64,000 bases of DNA from Myxococcus terminator_A (GCA_049194865.1 JBLZWL010000143.1:19555-83554), one strand, 5' to 3'; shown: positions 9,601-18,431, counted from the stretch's first letter. The notes: a model not told the origin generated them from the letters alone. Numbers and translations: made by a program.

Positions 9601-10434
9601 GAGGCCCGGCCGCGTCAGCTCGTCCAGCACCACCACCGTCACCGACGCCTTGTCTCCGGTGAACGGGTCCGCCGCCTCGAGCACCGCCGCGCCCGTGTCA
9701 CCCGCCACGAAGCCGATGCGCCCGGCCACAATCGTCCCGGGGCCCGACACCTTCGTCCACACCACCCTGTCACTGCCACCGCGCGTGGCCAGCGGCACGG
9801 AGGAGCCCGAGGGCGCCGCGAGGAACGCGGGCGCGCCATTGAGCCGGGCCGTCTTGCTCACTTCGTACTGGAGGATGGCCTCGTCGCCCGTCTGTGAGTC
9901 GAGCACGGTGATGAGGTCCAGGCCCTCGGTCGGGCCCGCCGTGTAGAGGCCATCGGCGGAGAGCGAGCCGCCGGAGAGGTTCTGCTTCAGGTTGTACCTG
10001 GCGGTGCCCAGCAGACCCTTCGCCGCCACCTGGAAGGACGTGCCCGGCCGAAGCTGGGCGCGCGCCGGTGCGATGTCGAAGAGCGCCGTCACCTCCAGCG
10101 TGGCGCGGGCGTCCCCCTCACAGCGGGCGTCCTCCACCACCAGCGTGTCGGTGCCCGGGGTGAGCCCCGCGATGAAGCGCTGCGCGCGCAGCTCACCGGA
10201 AGAGCCCCCTGCCTCCAACCGGTAGCGGTACACACCGCTGCCGCCGGTGGCCACCAGGGACACCGGGCTGCCCACGCGAACCCGAGGGGGCTCCGCGCGC
10301 AGGGTCAGCGGAGCGCGGCCCGTGCACTGGTCCACCTCCGGAGGCGGCTCGTTCTCACGCGCGGGGTCCAGGTCGTCCGAGCAGGCCGTGACGAGGAGCG
10401 CGAGGAGGGGGGCCGCGCGAGGGAATCGAATCAT
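6694..10434 (-). CDS. FG-GAP repeat (integrin-alpha-like) lipoprotein
   Basis: A 1246-residue exported lipoprotein (MIRFPRAAPLLALLVTAC). After two or three Ig-like strands-rich segments (about 30-290) come at least nine FG-GAP-type calcium loops, for example DFDGDGTLDLAVG, DLDGDGRAELVVSSPG, DMDGDGKVDLVVGSP, DFNGDGNQDVGVL and DLSGDNVPDLVVSAPG, spread to the C-terminus. Such repeats build a beta-propeller; here more than one seven-bladed propeller may form. It is the last gene of a five-gene operon of exported proteins, 39 nt after the cytochrome lipoprotein. A surface adhesion or scaffold role is plausible but unproven. Confidence 0.85.
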   Translation of the reverse strand: MIRFPRAAPLLALLVTACSDDLDPARENEPPPEVDQCTGRAPLTLRAEPPRVRVGSPVSLVATGGSGVYRYRLEAGGSSGELRAQRFIAGLTPGTDTLVVEDARCEGDARATLEVTALFDIAPARAQLRPGTSFQVAAKGLLGTARYNLKQNLSGGSLSADGLYTAGPTEGLDLITVLDSQTGDEAILQYEVSKTARLNGAPAFLAAPSGSSVPLATRGGSDRVVWTKVSGPGTIVAGRIGFVAGDTGAAVLEAADPFTGDKASVTVVVLDELTRPGLAHGRLTDAATLVTADFDGDGTLDLAVGQRESDMGRPTGGAVFIYKGGSGGLEAQPLWVLTGDTDTAQFGDALAAGDLDGDGRAELVVSSPGADVATSNAGAVYLYTFKGGAPAPLRLQLAGLLRDAAFGAGLSVADMDGDGKVDLVVGSPAGDLAPSNNIRARGTVDIYLATPSAPVPDLPTIRLGGSDLSREGVPMARTGSDLGRALVTADFNKDGRLDIAALSRVSRYTAEGAVSGTQVAISVFFARSEGIRFRASPDVYVLPANLADGNEGTWRLAAIPANDTRPPLLMAVADRADSPDLSTSGGVRSGPDSGGALLFDLSAYAPTGDPTTTPPQVKREEAFARIYGDTAGVVAGRSFAVLDVDGTPGPELVLGAPYAAPPGPGGTTLRFGGKVLVYPLSTLTKGAVINKSLSALNGAAKSDTLGSGLAVWRLPEGDSLAAFSGRASSEQGAFTGRVELFRRGGASLVEWARTSANVPAKPSVERVGEQVAVAVGPKGAVALLGAPGWSGPGANGDGDAMSIGRAYVRGVARAAPAVVAEEGAPSPHKAGRTVGADVAFTDFDGDKLPDLVVGATGFVVPASNNAELATTYQTVRPECLTTANQSVGGLLVSLGQADGSFKPAYRVWAPLQIAGCTPETDAKCKRSALGRGLVGGFDFNGDGNQDVGVLRDRGMEVFLGRDPDDTSLTKLTMTCDSVYSWPSLALQTSAPTSLGDINGDSCDDLAWRYAEGARSGVAILFGYNAAGGRCGGRTTPTVWRIAGDSEVQLNNLGLGLAIARAGKVMSNAGGTTGDQRDFLAISATAVPFNGVTQPVVLLFDKAQLTTEMAKKQSAGSPLVVGAFGDGLTPVVLVHKSRAVGFGTALAGNVDLSGDNVPDLVVSAPGASEASDGGGAVFVYAGAPNLSGALSPYFTIAGDGAERAQLGQDLALVPGSGGTPPTMVIGAPRSFRTGTQNGTAFALPLRF

Positions 10435-10473
10435 GGTGTGCCTCGAGGGGTCAGGCGGGTGCGACGGAGGGCT

Positions 10474-12039
10474 TCAGGGCTTCGCGCCGGACGCGGCCCA
10501 GCGCTGGATGAGGGAGATGAGCTGAGGGTCCAACGGACCATCCGCGGGCATGCGCTGGTCTCTCACCGAGGCGGTGATGAGGGGCGCATTCTCCTTCCAC
10601 AACTCGTACGTGTTGAGCGCCCGGCCGGGGCCGGTGGAGTGGCACTTCTCGCAGCGCGACACATGGATGGGCTTGATGTCCGTCGCCCAGCTCAGCGCCA
10701 CGGTGCTCACGGGCTGGTAGTCGAACGGCACCAGGCGCCTGGCCTCGGTGCCATCCAGGAAGCGCGCCACCACGCCGAGCGCCTGACGCCCCGCCTCCAG
10801 GCCCGCGAAGGAGTACGGCTTCGGGGTGCCGTCCGCCTCCTGGCCTCCCAGGCTGTACACCGGCCCTTCGCCCGTGGCGGGGAACTCCACGCCGCCCACC
10901 TGGAAGACGACGGCCTCGGGCACCACGCCGGTGGGCATCACCGCGCGCACCACCAGCCCGTCCTCCACCACCTGCATGCCCTGGTGCAGCCCCGTCACGC
11001 GCGGCGCCGGAGAGCGGCTCACCGCCACCGTCTCACCGCCGAGCTGCACCCACGCGCAGCCGCTCTCGTCCGCGGACAGGAAGCGGAACTCGCGCGTGTC
11101 GATGCCCTGCGCGAGGCCCCACTCGTTCGCGTCCGCGTCGTACAAGAGCAGCGCGTCGCTCGACTTCACCCACAGGAAGCGGCCCGACGCGAGCAGCTGC
11201 ACCGGCCGCTGCGGCAGGGACACCCGACGCCAGCCTTCCTTCGGTCGGCGCAGCAGGCCCTGGTTGGTGAGCAGCCACAGCTCTCCGGAGGTGCCCAGCC
11301 CCGGGCCCAGTCCGGCCAGCGACTCCACCACCTCGCCCTCTTCGAGCGGAGCGCCCGCCTCGCGCACGTCGAAGTGCACCAGGCTGGTGGCCACCGCGAC
11401 ATGCAGCTTGCCGTCGCGAAGGAACCACACGCCCGCGGAGCCCTCGGCCGTCGGGGCCGCCGCCAGCGCGGTGATGCCGGTGAGCGCCTCGCCCTTCACC
11501 TTCAGCGCGGACAGCGTGCCGTCGCGGAGCTGGAAGAGGCCCGTGGGATGCGCCAGCCACACCGCGCCATCCGAGGACTGCGTCGTCGCGGTGATGCCCA
11601 GGCCCAGCGCGTCACGCCACGGAGGGGAGATGAGCCACCCCGACTCGGCGAGGAAGAGGCCGTTTTGCGCCTCCACCAGCGCGCTGTGCGGGCCCATGCG
11701 AAACACGGCGTTGACCGTGCCCAGCTCGGCGCTGTTGCCCGGGTGGGGCGCCAGCGCTCCCAGCGAGCCGTCCAACCGGATGCGGACGACGGTGCCGCTG
11801 GTGTTGGCGAAGATGCCGCCCCCAGACTGGTCCGCGAAGCCCGGGGCCGACGCCAGCGTCGTCTTCGACCGGACCTCGACGGGCCGGAAGGAGACGGGCC
11901 GAGGCCTGTCCAACGGGAGGGATTCGTCGCCGCACGCGGTGAGGAGGACGGCGGCGCAGAGGGGAAGAAGTCGAAGAAGAACGGGGGCGGCGGACCGCCC
12001 CTCGTCCATCTCCCGGGGGGCTCGGGGATGGTGGCGCAT
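10474..12039 (-). CDS. Lipoprotein with C-terminal c-type haem motif
   Basis: A 521-residue predicted lipoprotein (LPLCAAVLLTAC). The body (about 40-330) is a beta-rich propeller-like repeat region (LWLLTNQGLLRRPKEGW, GVWFLRDGKLHVAVAT). The last ~70 residues contain IKPIHVSRCEKCHSTGPGR, a CxxCH haem-attachment site of the type found at the ends of planctomycete and myxobacterial surface cytochromes, followed by RMPADGPLD, in which the Met could be the sixth ligand. The stop of the DUF1501 gene lies 5 nt upstream, so the genes are tightly linked. ATG 12039 is used; ATG 12009 (MDEGRS) would give a more usual signal peptide and remains possible. Confidence 0.75.
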   Translation of the reverse strand: MRHHPRAPREMDEGRSAAPVLLRLLPLCAAVLLTACGDESLPLDRPRPVSFRPVEVRSKTTLASAPGFADQSGGGIFANTSGTVVRIRLDGSLGALAPHPGNSAELGTVNAVFRMGPHSALVEAQNGLFLAESGWLISPPWRDALGLGITATTQSSDGAVWLAHPTGLFQLRDGTLSALKVKGEALTGITALAAAPTAEGSAGVWFLRDGKLHVAVATSLVHFDVREAGAPLEEGEVVESLAGLGPGLGTSGELWLLTNQGLLRRPKEGWRRVSLPQRPVQLLASGRFLWVKSSDALLLYDADANEWGLAQGIDTREFRFLSADESGCAWVQLGGETVAVSRSPAPRVTGLHQGMQVVEDGLVVRAVMPTGVVPEAVVFQVGGVEFPATGEGPVYSLGGQEADGTPKPYSFAGLEAGRQALGVVARFLDGTEARRLVPFDYQPVSTVALSWATDIKPIHVSRCEKCHSTGPGRALNTYELWKENAPLITASVRDQRMPADGPLDPQLISLIQRWAASGAKP

Positions 12040-12044
12040 GCGGC

Positions 12045-13442
12045 TCAGGCGAGGATGGGACGAAGGGGATCCACTCGGGTGATGCTGTAGTCCAGGCCCG
12101 CCGACGCCAGCACCGTGGCGATGACGTGCTCGGGGAAGATGTTCTCTCCCCGGGGGTTGAGCGCGCCGGTGCGCAAGTCGAACGTGCCCGGCGACATGCC
12201 GATGTCTCCGCTCTTGCCGAAGACGTAGTTGTGCTTCACGCCCGCGCCCATGAGCATGCAGGAGTTGGAGATGTGGTGGTCGCGGCCGCCCGCGCTGTTG
12301 ATGAGCGGCGTGCGGGAGAACTCGGAGAACACCATGATGGTGGTGTGGTCCATGAAGTTCCCGCCCGTCGGGTGGGGACTTGCGCGCAGGTCATCCACCA
12401 GGCTGGCCAGCGCGTCGAAGCCCCGGCGCTGGTTGTTGGCGTGCGTGAGCTGCGTGCCGAAGTGCGTGTCCAGGCCGCCCGTCAGGTTGATGGTGAGGCA
12501 CTGGGCGATGCCCTTCTTGAGCGCGGTGGCCACCATGGCGGCGCGGCCCGCCTCGGTGTCGTAGCGGCCGCTCTGGTCCAGGCCATAGCGGCTGCGCACG
12601 CCGGCCATCTCTTCGTTGTTCAACTCGAACTTGAACGAGGCTTCCAGCTGCTGGGCCATCACCTGCTGCATCTGGTCCCGGCTGTTCTGGTACGTCGTGC
12701 CCACGCCGCGAGCGCCGTAGGCGGCCTCCTCGCAGGTGATGGGCTGGCCCCGGAAGTCGACCAGCTGCTTCTCGATTTCGCTGTCCAGCAGCTGCGAGCT
12801 GGGCTTGAGCGTGAGCAGCAGGTCGTCCTTGCGGCTGACGCGCAGCGCGTTGGCGTAGCCGGGGTAGCGGTCGTTGTACGACTCCACGTTGAACGCGATG
12901 TTGGAGATGGGCACGCGGGGCTTCATCTGCCCCACGATTTCCGTCGCCGTGGAGGAGCCACGCGCCGCGCTGCCGATGGGCATCTTCCCGGTGAGGAAGT
13001 AGCGGTAGCCCACCTCGTGGCCCAGCGTGTTCATGTTGATGCCGCGCACCACCGTCATCAGGTCGAAGTGGTTCGACAGCCGGCCCACCGCGGGTCCGAA
13101 GTCGATGTTCGACTGGCCCACGCCCGTCTTCTCCGGGCGCAGGGGAATGGCGGAGAAGCGCGCGTCGTTGATGAGGTTGTAGCCCGGCAGGATGCGCGTC
13201 TCCGCCGCGCGGTCCGCGGTGAACTCATCCGGGTCCTTCGGGTCGAAGGCGAGCAGCTGGTCCCACCCGCCGTTGAAGTACACGAAGACGAAGCAGCGGT
13301 CGGCGGGGGCCAGCGAGGCCGCCTGCGCGAAGGAACGGAAGGGCAGTCCACCCAGCAGCGTGGAGCCCATGAAGCCGGCCGCGGCCTTGAGGAAGGTGCG
13401 GCGCTCGGGACGGTGGTTCTCGTCGAGGCGATTCTTCTTCAT
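12045..13442 (-). CDS. DUF1501 family Tat-exported protein
   Basis: A 465-residue protein with twin-arginine signal PERRTFLKAAAG. The mature part has the DUF1501 (sulfatase-like fold) pattern: CFVFVYFNGGWDQL near the start, VVRGINMNTLGHEVGYR, SNIAFNVESYNDRYPG, and near the end TTIMVFSEFSRTP followed by GRDHHI. In planctomycetes and myxobacteria DUF1501 genes pair with cytochrome-containing DUF1588-like genes, as they do here. ATG 13442 was chosen because it opens the Tat signal; the longer frame overlaps the upstream gene. Enzyme activity is not established for the family. Confidence 0.85.
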   Translation of the reverse strand: MKKNRLDENHRPERRTFLKAAAGFMGSTLLGGLPFRSFAQAASLAPADRCFVFVYFNGGWDQLLAFDPKDPDEFTADRAAETRILPGYNLINDARFSAIPLRPEKTGVGQSNIDFGPAVGRLSNHFDLMTVVRGINMNTLGHEVGYRYFLTGKMPIGSAARGSSTATEIVGQMKPRVPISNIAFNVESYNDRYPGYANALRVSRKDDLLLTLKPSSQLLDSEIEKQLVDFRGQPITCEEAAYGARGVGTTYQNSRDQMQQVMAQQLEASFKFELNNEEMAGVRSRYGLDQSGRYDTEAGRAAMVATALKKGIAQCLTINLTGGLDTHFGTQLTHANNQRRGFDALASLVDDLRASPHPTGGNFMDHTTIMVFSEFSRTPLINSAGGRDHHISNSCMLMGAGVKHNYVFGKSGDIGMSPGTFDLRTGALNPRGENIFPEHVIATVLASAGLDYSITRVDPLRPILA

Positions 13443-13459
13443 CGAAGTCACTCCGAGCT

Positions 13460-14137
13460 TCAGTAGGTGATGAACCGCGCGTCGGTCAGCATGGCGATGC
13501 ACGTCACCGCCAACGCATCCGCGCGCCGCCTGGCCGTCTCCGCCCGGGCCGAGGCCTGGGTGAAGAACCCGACCCACTTCGTCAGCTCCTCTCCCTCCAG
13601 GGGCGCACCCCAGAAGCGGAGGGAGTTGTAGACGAGGAACTCTCGCACCTGGGCATCCGTCAGCTTGCGCAGGTCATCCCAGGCGGCCGGCAGCGTGCGC
13701 GACAGCGTCCGCTTGGAGGCATCCGCCTGCTTCACCTCGTCCGCGGCCTGGGCGATGCACACGAAGCGCGCGCCATCCTCCAGGAACTTGGCGAAGACGA
13801 GGTTGGGCTCGGTGTTCTCGCTGGCGACCAGGGCGAAGTCGGCGCGGCCCAGCGACGAGGCGCGCGCGTCGATGCCGTCGCCGCCGTTCACCCAGCGGCG
13901 GCCGACGGCCTCCAGGATGGCGGCGTCGAGCTGGGAGACGGTGAGCCGGCGCGGGGCACGGCCCACGCTACCGCCCTGCTCTTCCGGGTCCGGCAGCGGG
14001 TCGAAGTCCCCGGGCTGGTGGGGGTTGGCGACAGGCTCGAGCTGCCCGTCCAGGGTGGGACCGGGCTTCTCTTCGGTGGACTTGTTGCAGCCGGCGCTCA
14101 GCGCGAGCAACGCGGCAATCAGGAGCACGCGGCGCAT
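13460..14137 (-). CDS. Hypothetical lipoprotein of the DUF1501 operon
   Basis: A 225-residue lipoprotein (MRRVLLIAALLALSAGC). After an acidic Pro-rich linker (about 20-60) comes a helical domain with RRLTVSQLDAAILEAVGRRW and DAQVREFLVYNSLRFWG. The RRLTVSQLDAAI stretch resembles the short domains that flank DUF1592/DUF1588 modules, so it may be a split-off partner of the upstream protein. The start overlaps the stop of the upstream gene as TGATG, implying translational coupling. No enzyme motif is recognised. Confidence 0.7.
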   Translation of the reverse strand: MRRVLLIAALLALSAGCNKSTEEKPGPTLDGQLEPVANPHQPGDFDPLPDPEEQGGSVGRAPRRLTVSQLDAAILEAVGRRWVNGGDGIDARASSLGRADFALVASENTEPNLVFAKFLEDGARFVCIAQAADEVKQADASKRTLSRTLPAAWDDLRKLTDAQVREFLVYNSLRFWGAPLEGEELTKWVGFFTQASARAETARRRADALAVTCIAMLTDARFITY

Positions 14138-16176
14138 CAGTCAATCCTCCGGTAGGCGTCGGTGGTCACCACGCGCTCGATGAGCGCCTTGAAGCGGTGG
14201 CCACTCTTCGCGAAGTCACTGGCCAGCGGCGCCAGGTACATCCGCTGCTCCTCGCCCGTCATCGGACGGCCCAGGAACTCGTTCCACACGCGCTTCACCG
14301 TGCAGCGCTCCAGCTCGCCGGACTGGTACATGCGCTCGACGAGCAGGCGCGGGCCCGCCTCGATGTTCTGCTCCTCGTCGGCCGTGCGGTACAGATACGT
14401 CTTGAGCATGCCGAGGCTGCTGGCGCCGTCTCCGTCGTACGCCTGCATCACGTACTGGGAGCACTCGCCGCCGCAGTTGGTGTCGCCGTTGATGGCGCAG
14501 TCGCGGCACTTCGGGTCGAGTCGCGGGAACTGGTCCGCGGGCAGGAACTGCGCGGAGCGCTCGGCGTAGCGGCCCCAGTGGGCGCCGGTGGGCTCGATGG
14601 TGGCGTGGCAGTAGTTGCAGCCACAGCGCTTGGCCAGGTTGTTCTCGCGGTTGCACGCGTCCTCGGGCGCGGGCAGGGAGGCCTCCGAGCCCGGCACGAA
14701 CGTCTTGCAGAGGAAGGCCTCGTAGAACTCGGAGACGCGGGCGCGGTGCGTCGGGAACCGGTAGAGGAACCCGGGCGTCGTCAGCACGCCGGAGTGCGAC
14801 TCGTCGCGGGTGTATTCCTTCCAGTTCGCGGCATCGGTGTAGGCGATGGCGGGAATCGACTCCAGCGCCGCCGGCGCGGTGGCGCTGAACACGCCCACAC
14901 CCTGACGCTTCCGGTAGTACTCGGACAAGGTGCCGTTCACGAACGAGCGGCGCGTGGTGAGGATGTTGTAGTAGGGCTCGTCGCGGCGGACGACCGACTC
15001 GGCGATGCGCAGCGGCTCCTCGTTGAAGGCGGTCACGCGCATGTCATGCACGTTGCGCACATAGAGCGGGTCCGTCGTCGCGCCGATGGCCGGCACGCCG
15101 CAGCGGCGCATGCCCTCGCCGCAGCCGCAGCTGCGGTCATTGGCGAAGCGGGCCGTCTCACAGGACTCACGCGTCCAGGGGTTCTGGTCGCGCTCCTGGG
15201 CCTCGACGGCGCACACCTTCACCGTCGTCGGCGCGCCCTCGGGGGCCCAGTAGCCGGCGGGCTTCGTCACGAAGCCCTCGCGCTGGATGCAGCCGCGCAC
15301 CGGGGCGTAGGCGCCCTTGATGTTGTTGTTGAGGTTGAGGTCCAGCGTGCAGCGCTTGAGCGTCAGGAGGCTCGGCTTGGACGCCGGGTCCGGATGGTCG
15401 AAGGACACCACGAGGCCGCTCGCCTCCGTCGTCTCCACCGTCAGCGCGGAGGTGGTGTTCTTGGCCGGGTCGGGCCGGCACAGGTACGACTTCACGGTCG
15501 CCGCGGCGCCGCGGTTGTCGCAGAAGTAGCGGTACTTCCCCCAGGTGCTGGACGCGGGCAAGGCGGCCAGCTCGGCGCAGGTCGTCACCGCGTTGGCCGT
15601 CGCGACCGCCAGCTCCGGGCAGCTGTAGAAGTTGGTGTCGTAGTCGTGGCTGACCGGCATGGGCACGCCCATGTCGTCCGTGCATTTGGTGCGAGCCACC
15701 GCCGTGAGCGGCGCGGCGTGCGAGTCCTGCATCGTCGTCAAGCAAGAGCTCTGCTCGATGTCTGAGTTGCAGGACTGGCCGTTGACGCCTCTGAGCGCCG
15801 TGGACGGATTGTTCGCGAAGCCGAATGCGGAGGTGGTGCCGTTGCCGCCCAGTCGCGAGTTGCCGTTGTCGAAGATGCTGGCGCTGATGTTCGAGCGGAG
15901 GAGCGCGCGATGGAAGTTGCGCACGCGCGTGTAGAACAACTCGTCATTCATCATGGCGCGGACGTCCTCTTCGGACACCGAGCCCTTCGCCTGGACTGCC
16001 TTGTATTCCTCCCAAGTGGGCGGCCGACCGAGCAGGTCGAGCGTCAGCTGCCGCAGATGTCTTTCGGGACGGACCTTCGCGACGGGCGCGCAAACAGCGG
16101 CCTCATCGGCGGAGGCTGGCAGAGCCAGGAACAAGGCGGCGCCAGCCAGGATGGCGAGGCAACGCTCGCGGAGCAC
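14137..16176 (-). CDS. Exported Cys-rich protein with CxxCH motif (DUF1588/DUF1585-like)
   Basis: A 679-residue protein with a signal peptide (LAILAGAALFLALPASA). It opens with a helical segment (PERHLRQLTLDLLGRPPT, seen in planctomycete-type DUF1549/DUF1592 modules). The centre is Cys-rich. The C-terminal third has GVLTTPGFLYRFPTHRARV, FYEAFLCKTFVP and CGCNYCHATIEPTGAHWG, a c-type haem attachment site in the DUF1588/DUF1585 setting. GTG 16176 is preferred over the ATG at 16287 because GGAGG lies six bases upstream and the signal peptide starts there. It is the first gene of the five-gene operon and probably an extracytoplasmic haem protein. Confidence 0.7.
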   Translation of the reverse strand: MLRERCLAILAGAALFLALPASADEAAVCAPVAKVRPERHLRQLTLDLLGRPPTWEEYKAVQAKGSVSEEDVRAMMNDELFYTRVRNFHRALLRSNISASIFDNGNSRLGGNGTTSAFGFANNPSTALRGVNGQSCNSDIEQSSCLTTMQDSHAAPLTAVARTKCTDDMGVPMPVSHDYDTNFYSCPELAVATANAVTTCAELAALPASSTWGKYRYFCDNRGAAATVKSYLCRPDPAKNTTSALTVETTEASGLVVSFDHPDPASKPSLLTLKRCTLDLNLNNNIKGAYAPVRGCIQREGFVTKPAGYWAPEGAPTTVKVCAVEAQERDQNPWTRESCETARFANDRSCGCGEGMRRCGVPAIGATTDPLYVRNVHDMRVTAFNEEPLRIAESVVRRDEPYYNILTTRRSFVNGTLSEYYRKRQGVGVFSATAPAALESIPAIAYTDAANWKEYTRDESHSGVLTTPGFLYRFPTHRARVSEFYEAFLCKTFVPGSEASLPAPEDACNRENNLAKRCGCNYCHATIEPTGAHWGRYAERSAQFLPADQFPRLDPKCRDCAINGDTNCGGECSQYVMQAYDGDGASSLGMLKTYLYRTADEEQNIEAGPRLLVERMYQSGELERCTVKRVWNEFLGRPMTGEEQRMYLAPLASDFAKSGHRFKALIERVVTTDAYRRID

Positions 16177-16272
16177 GGGGAACCTCCGTGGAGGGGGGGG
16201 TCGGGGGCGACCGTAACTGAGTATGCAAGAATTACCGGGAGAAGATCCAGCCGGCCTAACAGAATCCTTCAT

Positions 16273-16284
16273 CCGACATGTCGG
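16273..16284. promoter_or_regulatory. 12-bp palindrome between divergent genes
   Basis: CCGACATGTCGG is a perfect palindrome in the 170-bp divergent region between the exported-protein operon and the DUF420 gene. It could be a repressor site for either gene. A 12-bp palindrome in GC-rich DNA can also occur by chance. Confidence 0.3.
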
Positions 16285-16346
16285 CACAGCAATGTATCGC
16301 TACTGTGTCGGTTGCATCGGCGGACGTGTCGCGGGAGATAGGGCGC

Positions 16347-16904
16347 ATGTCGAACGCCACCTCTGCACCGCTTCAGCCCCGAGTGAGCGACCGGGCTTTT
16401 TATGTCTTCACCGGTGTCGTCTCCGCGGCGGCGCTGGCCTTCATCGCGTGGATTTTGATGGGCCGACGCAACGGAGTGGAGGGCGTGGATCTGCGCTTCC
16501 TTCCGGCCGTCAACGCGAGCCTGAACGCGACGGCGGCGGCGCTGCTCATCGCGGGCTGGGTGGCCATCAAGCGCGGCGCGCGGCGCGTGCATCAGTATTT
16601 GATGGTGGCGGCCTTCGCGGCGTCGGCGCTGTTCCTGGTCTGCTACCTCTCCTATCACTACGTGCACGGCAACACGCGCTACGTGGGTGACTGGCGAGGG
16701 CTGTACCTGTGCATCCTGGCCAGCCACGTGTTGCTGTCCATGGCTGTCGTTCCCCTGGCGTTGGTGGCCTTCTACTTCGCGTGGCGCCAGCAGTTCCCCC
16801 GGCACCGCAAGGTGACGCGGTGGCTGGCGCCCATCTGGGTGTACGTGTCGGTGACGGGCGTGGTGGTGTACTTCATGCTGCGCGGCGGCCTGCCGTCCCT
16901 GTAG
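16347..16904 (+). CDS. DUF420 membrane protein
   Basis: A 185-residue inner-membrane protein with five hydrophobic segments. DUF420 signatures are LPAVNASLNATAAALL, KRGARRVHQYLMVAAF, YHYVHGNTRY and KVTRWLAPIWVYVSVTGV, with conserved His residues that could bind haem or metal. The family includes YozB/CtaM, needed for a-type terminal oxidase assembly in Firmicutes. No oxidase genes lie nearby, so a specific role is inference. ATG 16347 is preceded by GGGAG; the longer frame from 16278 adds a non-conserved segment. Confidence 0.85.
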   Translation: MSNATSAPLQPRVSDRAFYVFTGVVSAAALAFIAWILMGRRNGVEGVDLRFLPAVNASLNATAAALLIAGWVAIKRGARRVHQYLMVAAFAASALFLVCYLSYHYVHGNTRYVGDWRGLYLCILASHVLLSMAVVPLALVAFYFAWRQQFPRHRKVTRWLAPIWVYVSVTGVVVYFMLRGGLPSL

Positions 16905-16910
16905 CGCCGC

Positions 16911-17501
16911 TCAGGGCAGCGCGCGACGGAGCCAGCGCTCGAAGGCGTCGAAGGTGTCCTGGGCGCCCTTCACCACGCGGTCGTCAAAGGCAGGGTCGGC
17001 CGCGTCCACGGATGCGCGCGTGAGCACTTCGCCAAAGCCGCGCCACCGGGGCCCCACGTCGTCGCCGTAGGCGCGGAAGAAGACGAAGTCGCCCGCGGCG
17101 GTGCCCTCGAAGTGGCGGCGCAGGTGCCGGAGGATGAGCTGGCCTCCGAGCGTCGCGCCCTCCAGCACGTAGCAGCCACCGAGCGCCTCGGGCAGTCCCG
17201 TCAGCGGCGGTGGCTCCGGACAGCTGGGCAGCCGCGCGAGCGATGGCGTGTCATGGCCAAGCGCGCGCAGGTCCGCCTCCAGCCACGCAACCTTCACCCG
17301 CTCCTGCATGAGCAAGCCAGGCAGCGCCGCGCCCAGCACGGTGATGAGTCGCTCCTCCACCGGGGAATGGAAGCCATGGAGCGCCTCCAGGTGGCGGCGA
17401 TAGCCCTCGAGCGTCAGCCCAGGCTCCAGCAAGCGCACGGCGGACTCGGCGCGCTCGTGGTGGGGGCGGGTTTCCGTCTTGAGTCGCTGCGGCAGGGACA
17501 C
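16911..17501 (-). CDS. Biliverdin-producing haem oxygenase
   Basis: A 196-residue helical protein, full length for the bacterial haem oxygenase family that opens haem to biliverdin, CO and iron. LKTETRPHHERAE at residues 7-19 holds the proximal His (most likely His15) and LGGCYVLEGATLGGQ near residue 110 is the distal-helix Gly-rich motif. These forms often feed bacteriophytochromes with chromophore. No phytochrome is adjacent, so iron recovery from haem is equally possible. It converges with the DUF420 gene and diverges from the phosphoesterase gene. Confidence 0.85.
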   Translation of the reverse strand: MSLPQRLKTETRPHHERAESAVRLLEPGLTLEGYRRHLEALHGFHSPVEERLITVLGAALPGLLMQERVKVAWLEADLRALGHDTPSLARLPSCPEPPPLTGLPEALGGCYVLEGATLGGQLILRHLRRHFEGTAAGDFVFFRAYGDDVGPRWRGFGEVLTRASVDAADPAFDDRVVKGAQDTFDAFERWLRRALP

Positions 17502-17609
17502 GGTGAGACCAACATGGCCTCACCCGGGCGCGGAGGGAATGGCTAAATCCCAACGCGTACCAGAGGGAGCCCCTGTCAGGAACGTGGGGAGGCGGCCGAC
17601 CGGGGCGCC

Positions 17610-18431
17610 ATGCGAATCCTGACGTTGGACGAAGTACCGAGCCACAGTTGGCCTTATCAATCCGCCGCACCGAGAGGCGGCACGCAGACCGTGTGGTTTC
17701 CCCTGCTGCGCGGCACGGTGGACTCGCTTCCGGACGAAGTCTCCGCGCTGTTGGTGCTCTCCGACCTCCAGGGTGTGGCCCCTCATGCGCTCCAGGACGG
17801 CGCGGTGGCGCTGCTCGGAGAGGTGCTCGCCGATGAGCTGGCCATCCTCGGAGAGCTGGGCGAGCTGCCGCTGCCGGGAACCATCGGCGTGGTGCTCGCG
17901 GGGGACTTGTTCTCGGAGGCGAACGCGAACGTGCGCGGTGCCTCCGGTGACGTGCGCGCCGTCTGGCAGGCCTTCGCGGAGCACTTCCGCTGGGTGGTGG
18001 GTGTGGCCGGCAACCACGACACGTTCGGCGGCGCGCGCGAGCAAGCGCGCTTCCAGCAGCGCCCCGGCATCCACCTGCTCGACGGCGAGGTGGTGGACCT
18101 GGAGGACCTTCGCGTAGGCGGCGTGGGCGGCATCATCGGCAACCCGGACAAGTCAGGCCGGCGCGACGAGACGGAGCACCTGCGACAGCTCGGCGCGACG
18201 CTGCGCGAATCACCGGAGCTGCTGGTGTTGCATCAAGGGCCGGACGTCGAGGGCACGCGGCTTCGCGGCAGTCCCGTCATCCGGGAGTGTGTGAGCACGC
18301 GCGCGGGCCTGTTGGTGGTCTGCGGCCATGCCCACTGGGTCACTCCGCTCGCCACCCTCCCCGGCGACGTCCAGGTGCTCAACGTGGACAGCCGCGCCGT
18401 GCTGCTCGAACGCGCTCGCGCTTCCGCTTGA
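17610..18431 (+). CDS. Calcineurin-like metallophosphoesterase
   Basis: A 273-residue cytosolic protein with the five blocks of the binuclear metallophosphoesterase fold: LVLSDLQG (a variant with Gln where DxH is usual), VLAGDL, GVAGNHDTFGG, LLVLHQGPD and VVCGHAHWV. The Gln in place of the first metal-site His and Gln in place of the usual second-block His-Gly are slight departures. Substrate could be a nucleotide, nucleic acid or protein. Start ATG 17610 follows a GC-rich region without a strong ribosome site. Confidence 0.85.
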   Translation: MRILTLDEVPSHSWPYQSAAPRGGTQTVWFPLLRGTVDSLPDEVSALLVLSDLQGVAPHALQDGAVALLGEVLADELAILGELGELPLPGTIGVVLAGDLFSEANANVRGASGDVRAVWQAFAEHFRWVVGVAGNHDTFGGAREQARFQQRPGIHLLDGEVVDLEDLRVGGVGGIIGNPDKSGRRDETEHLRQLGATLRESPELLVLHQGPDVEGTRLRGSPVIRECVSTRAGLLVVCGHAHWVTPLATLPGDVQVLNVDSRAVLLERARASA

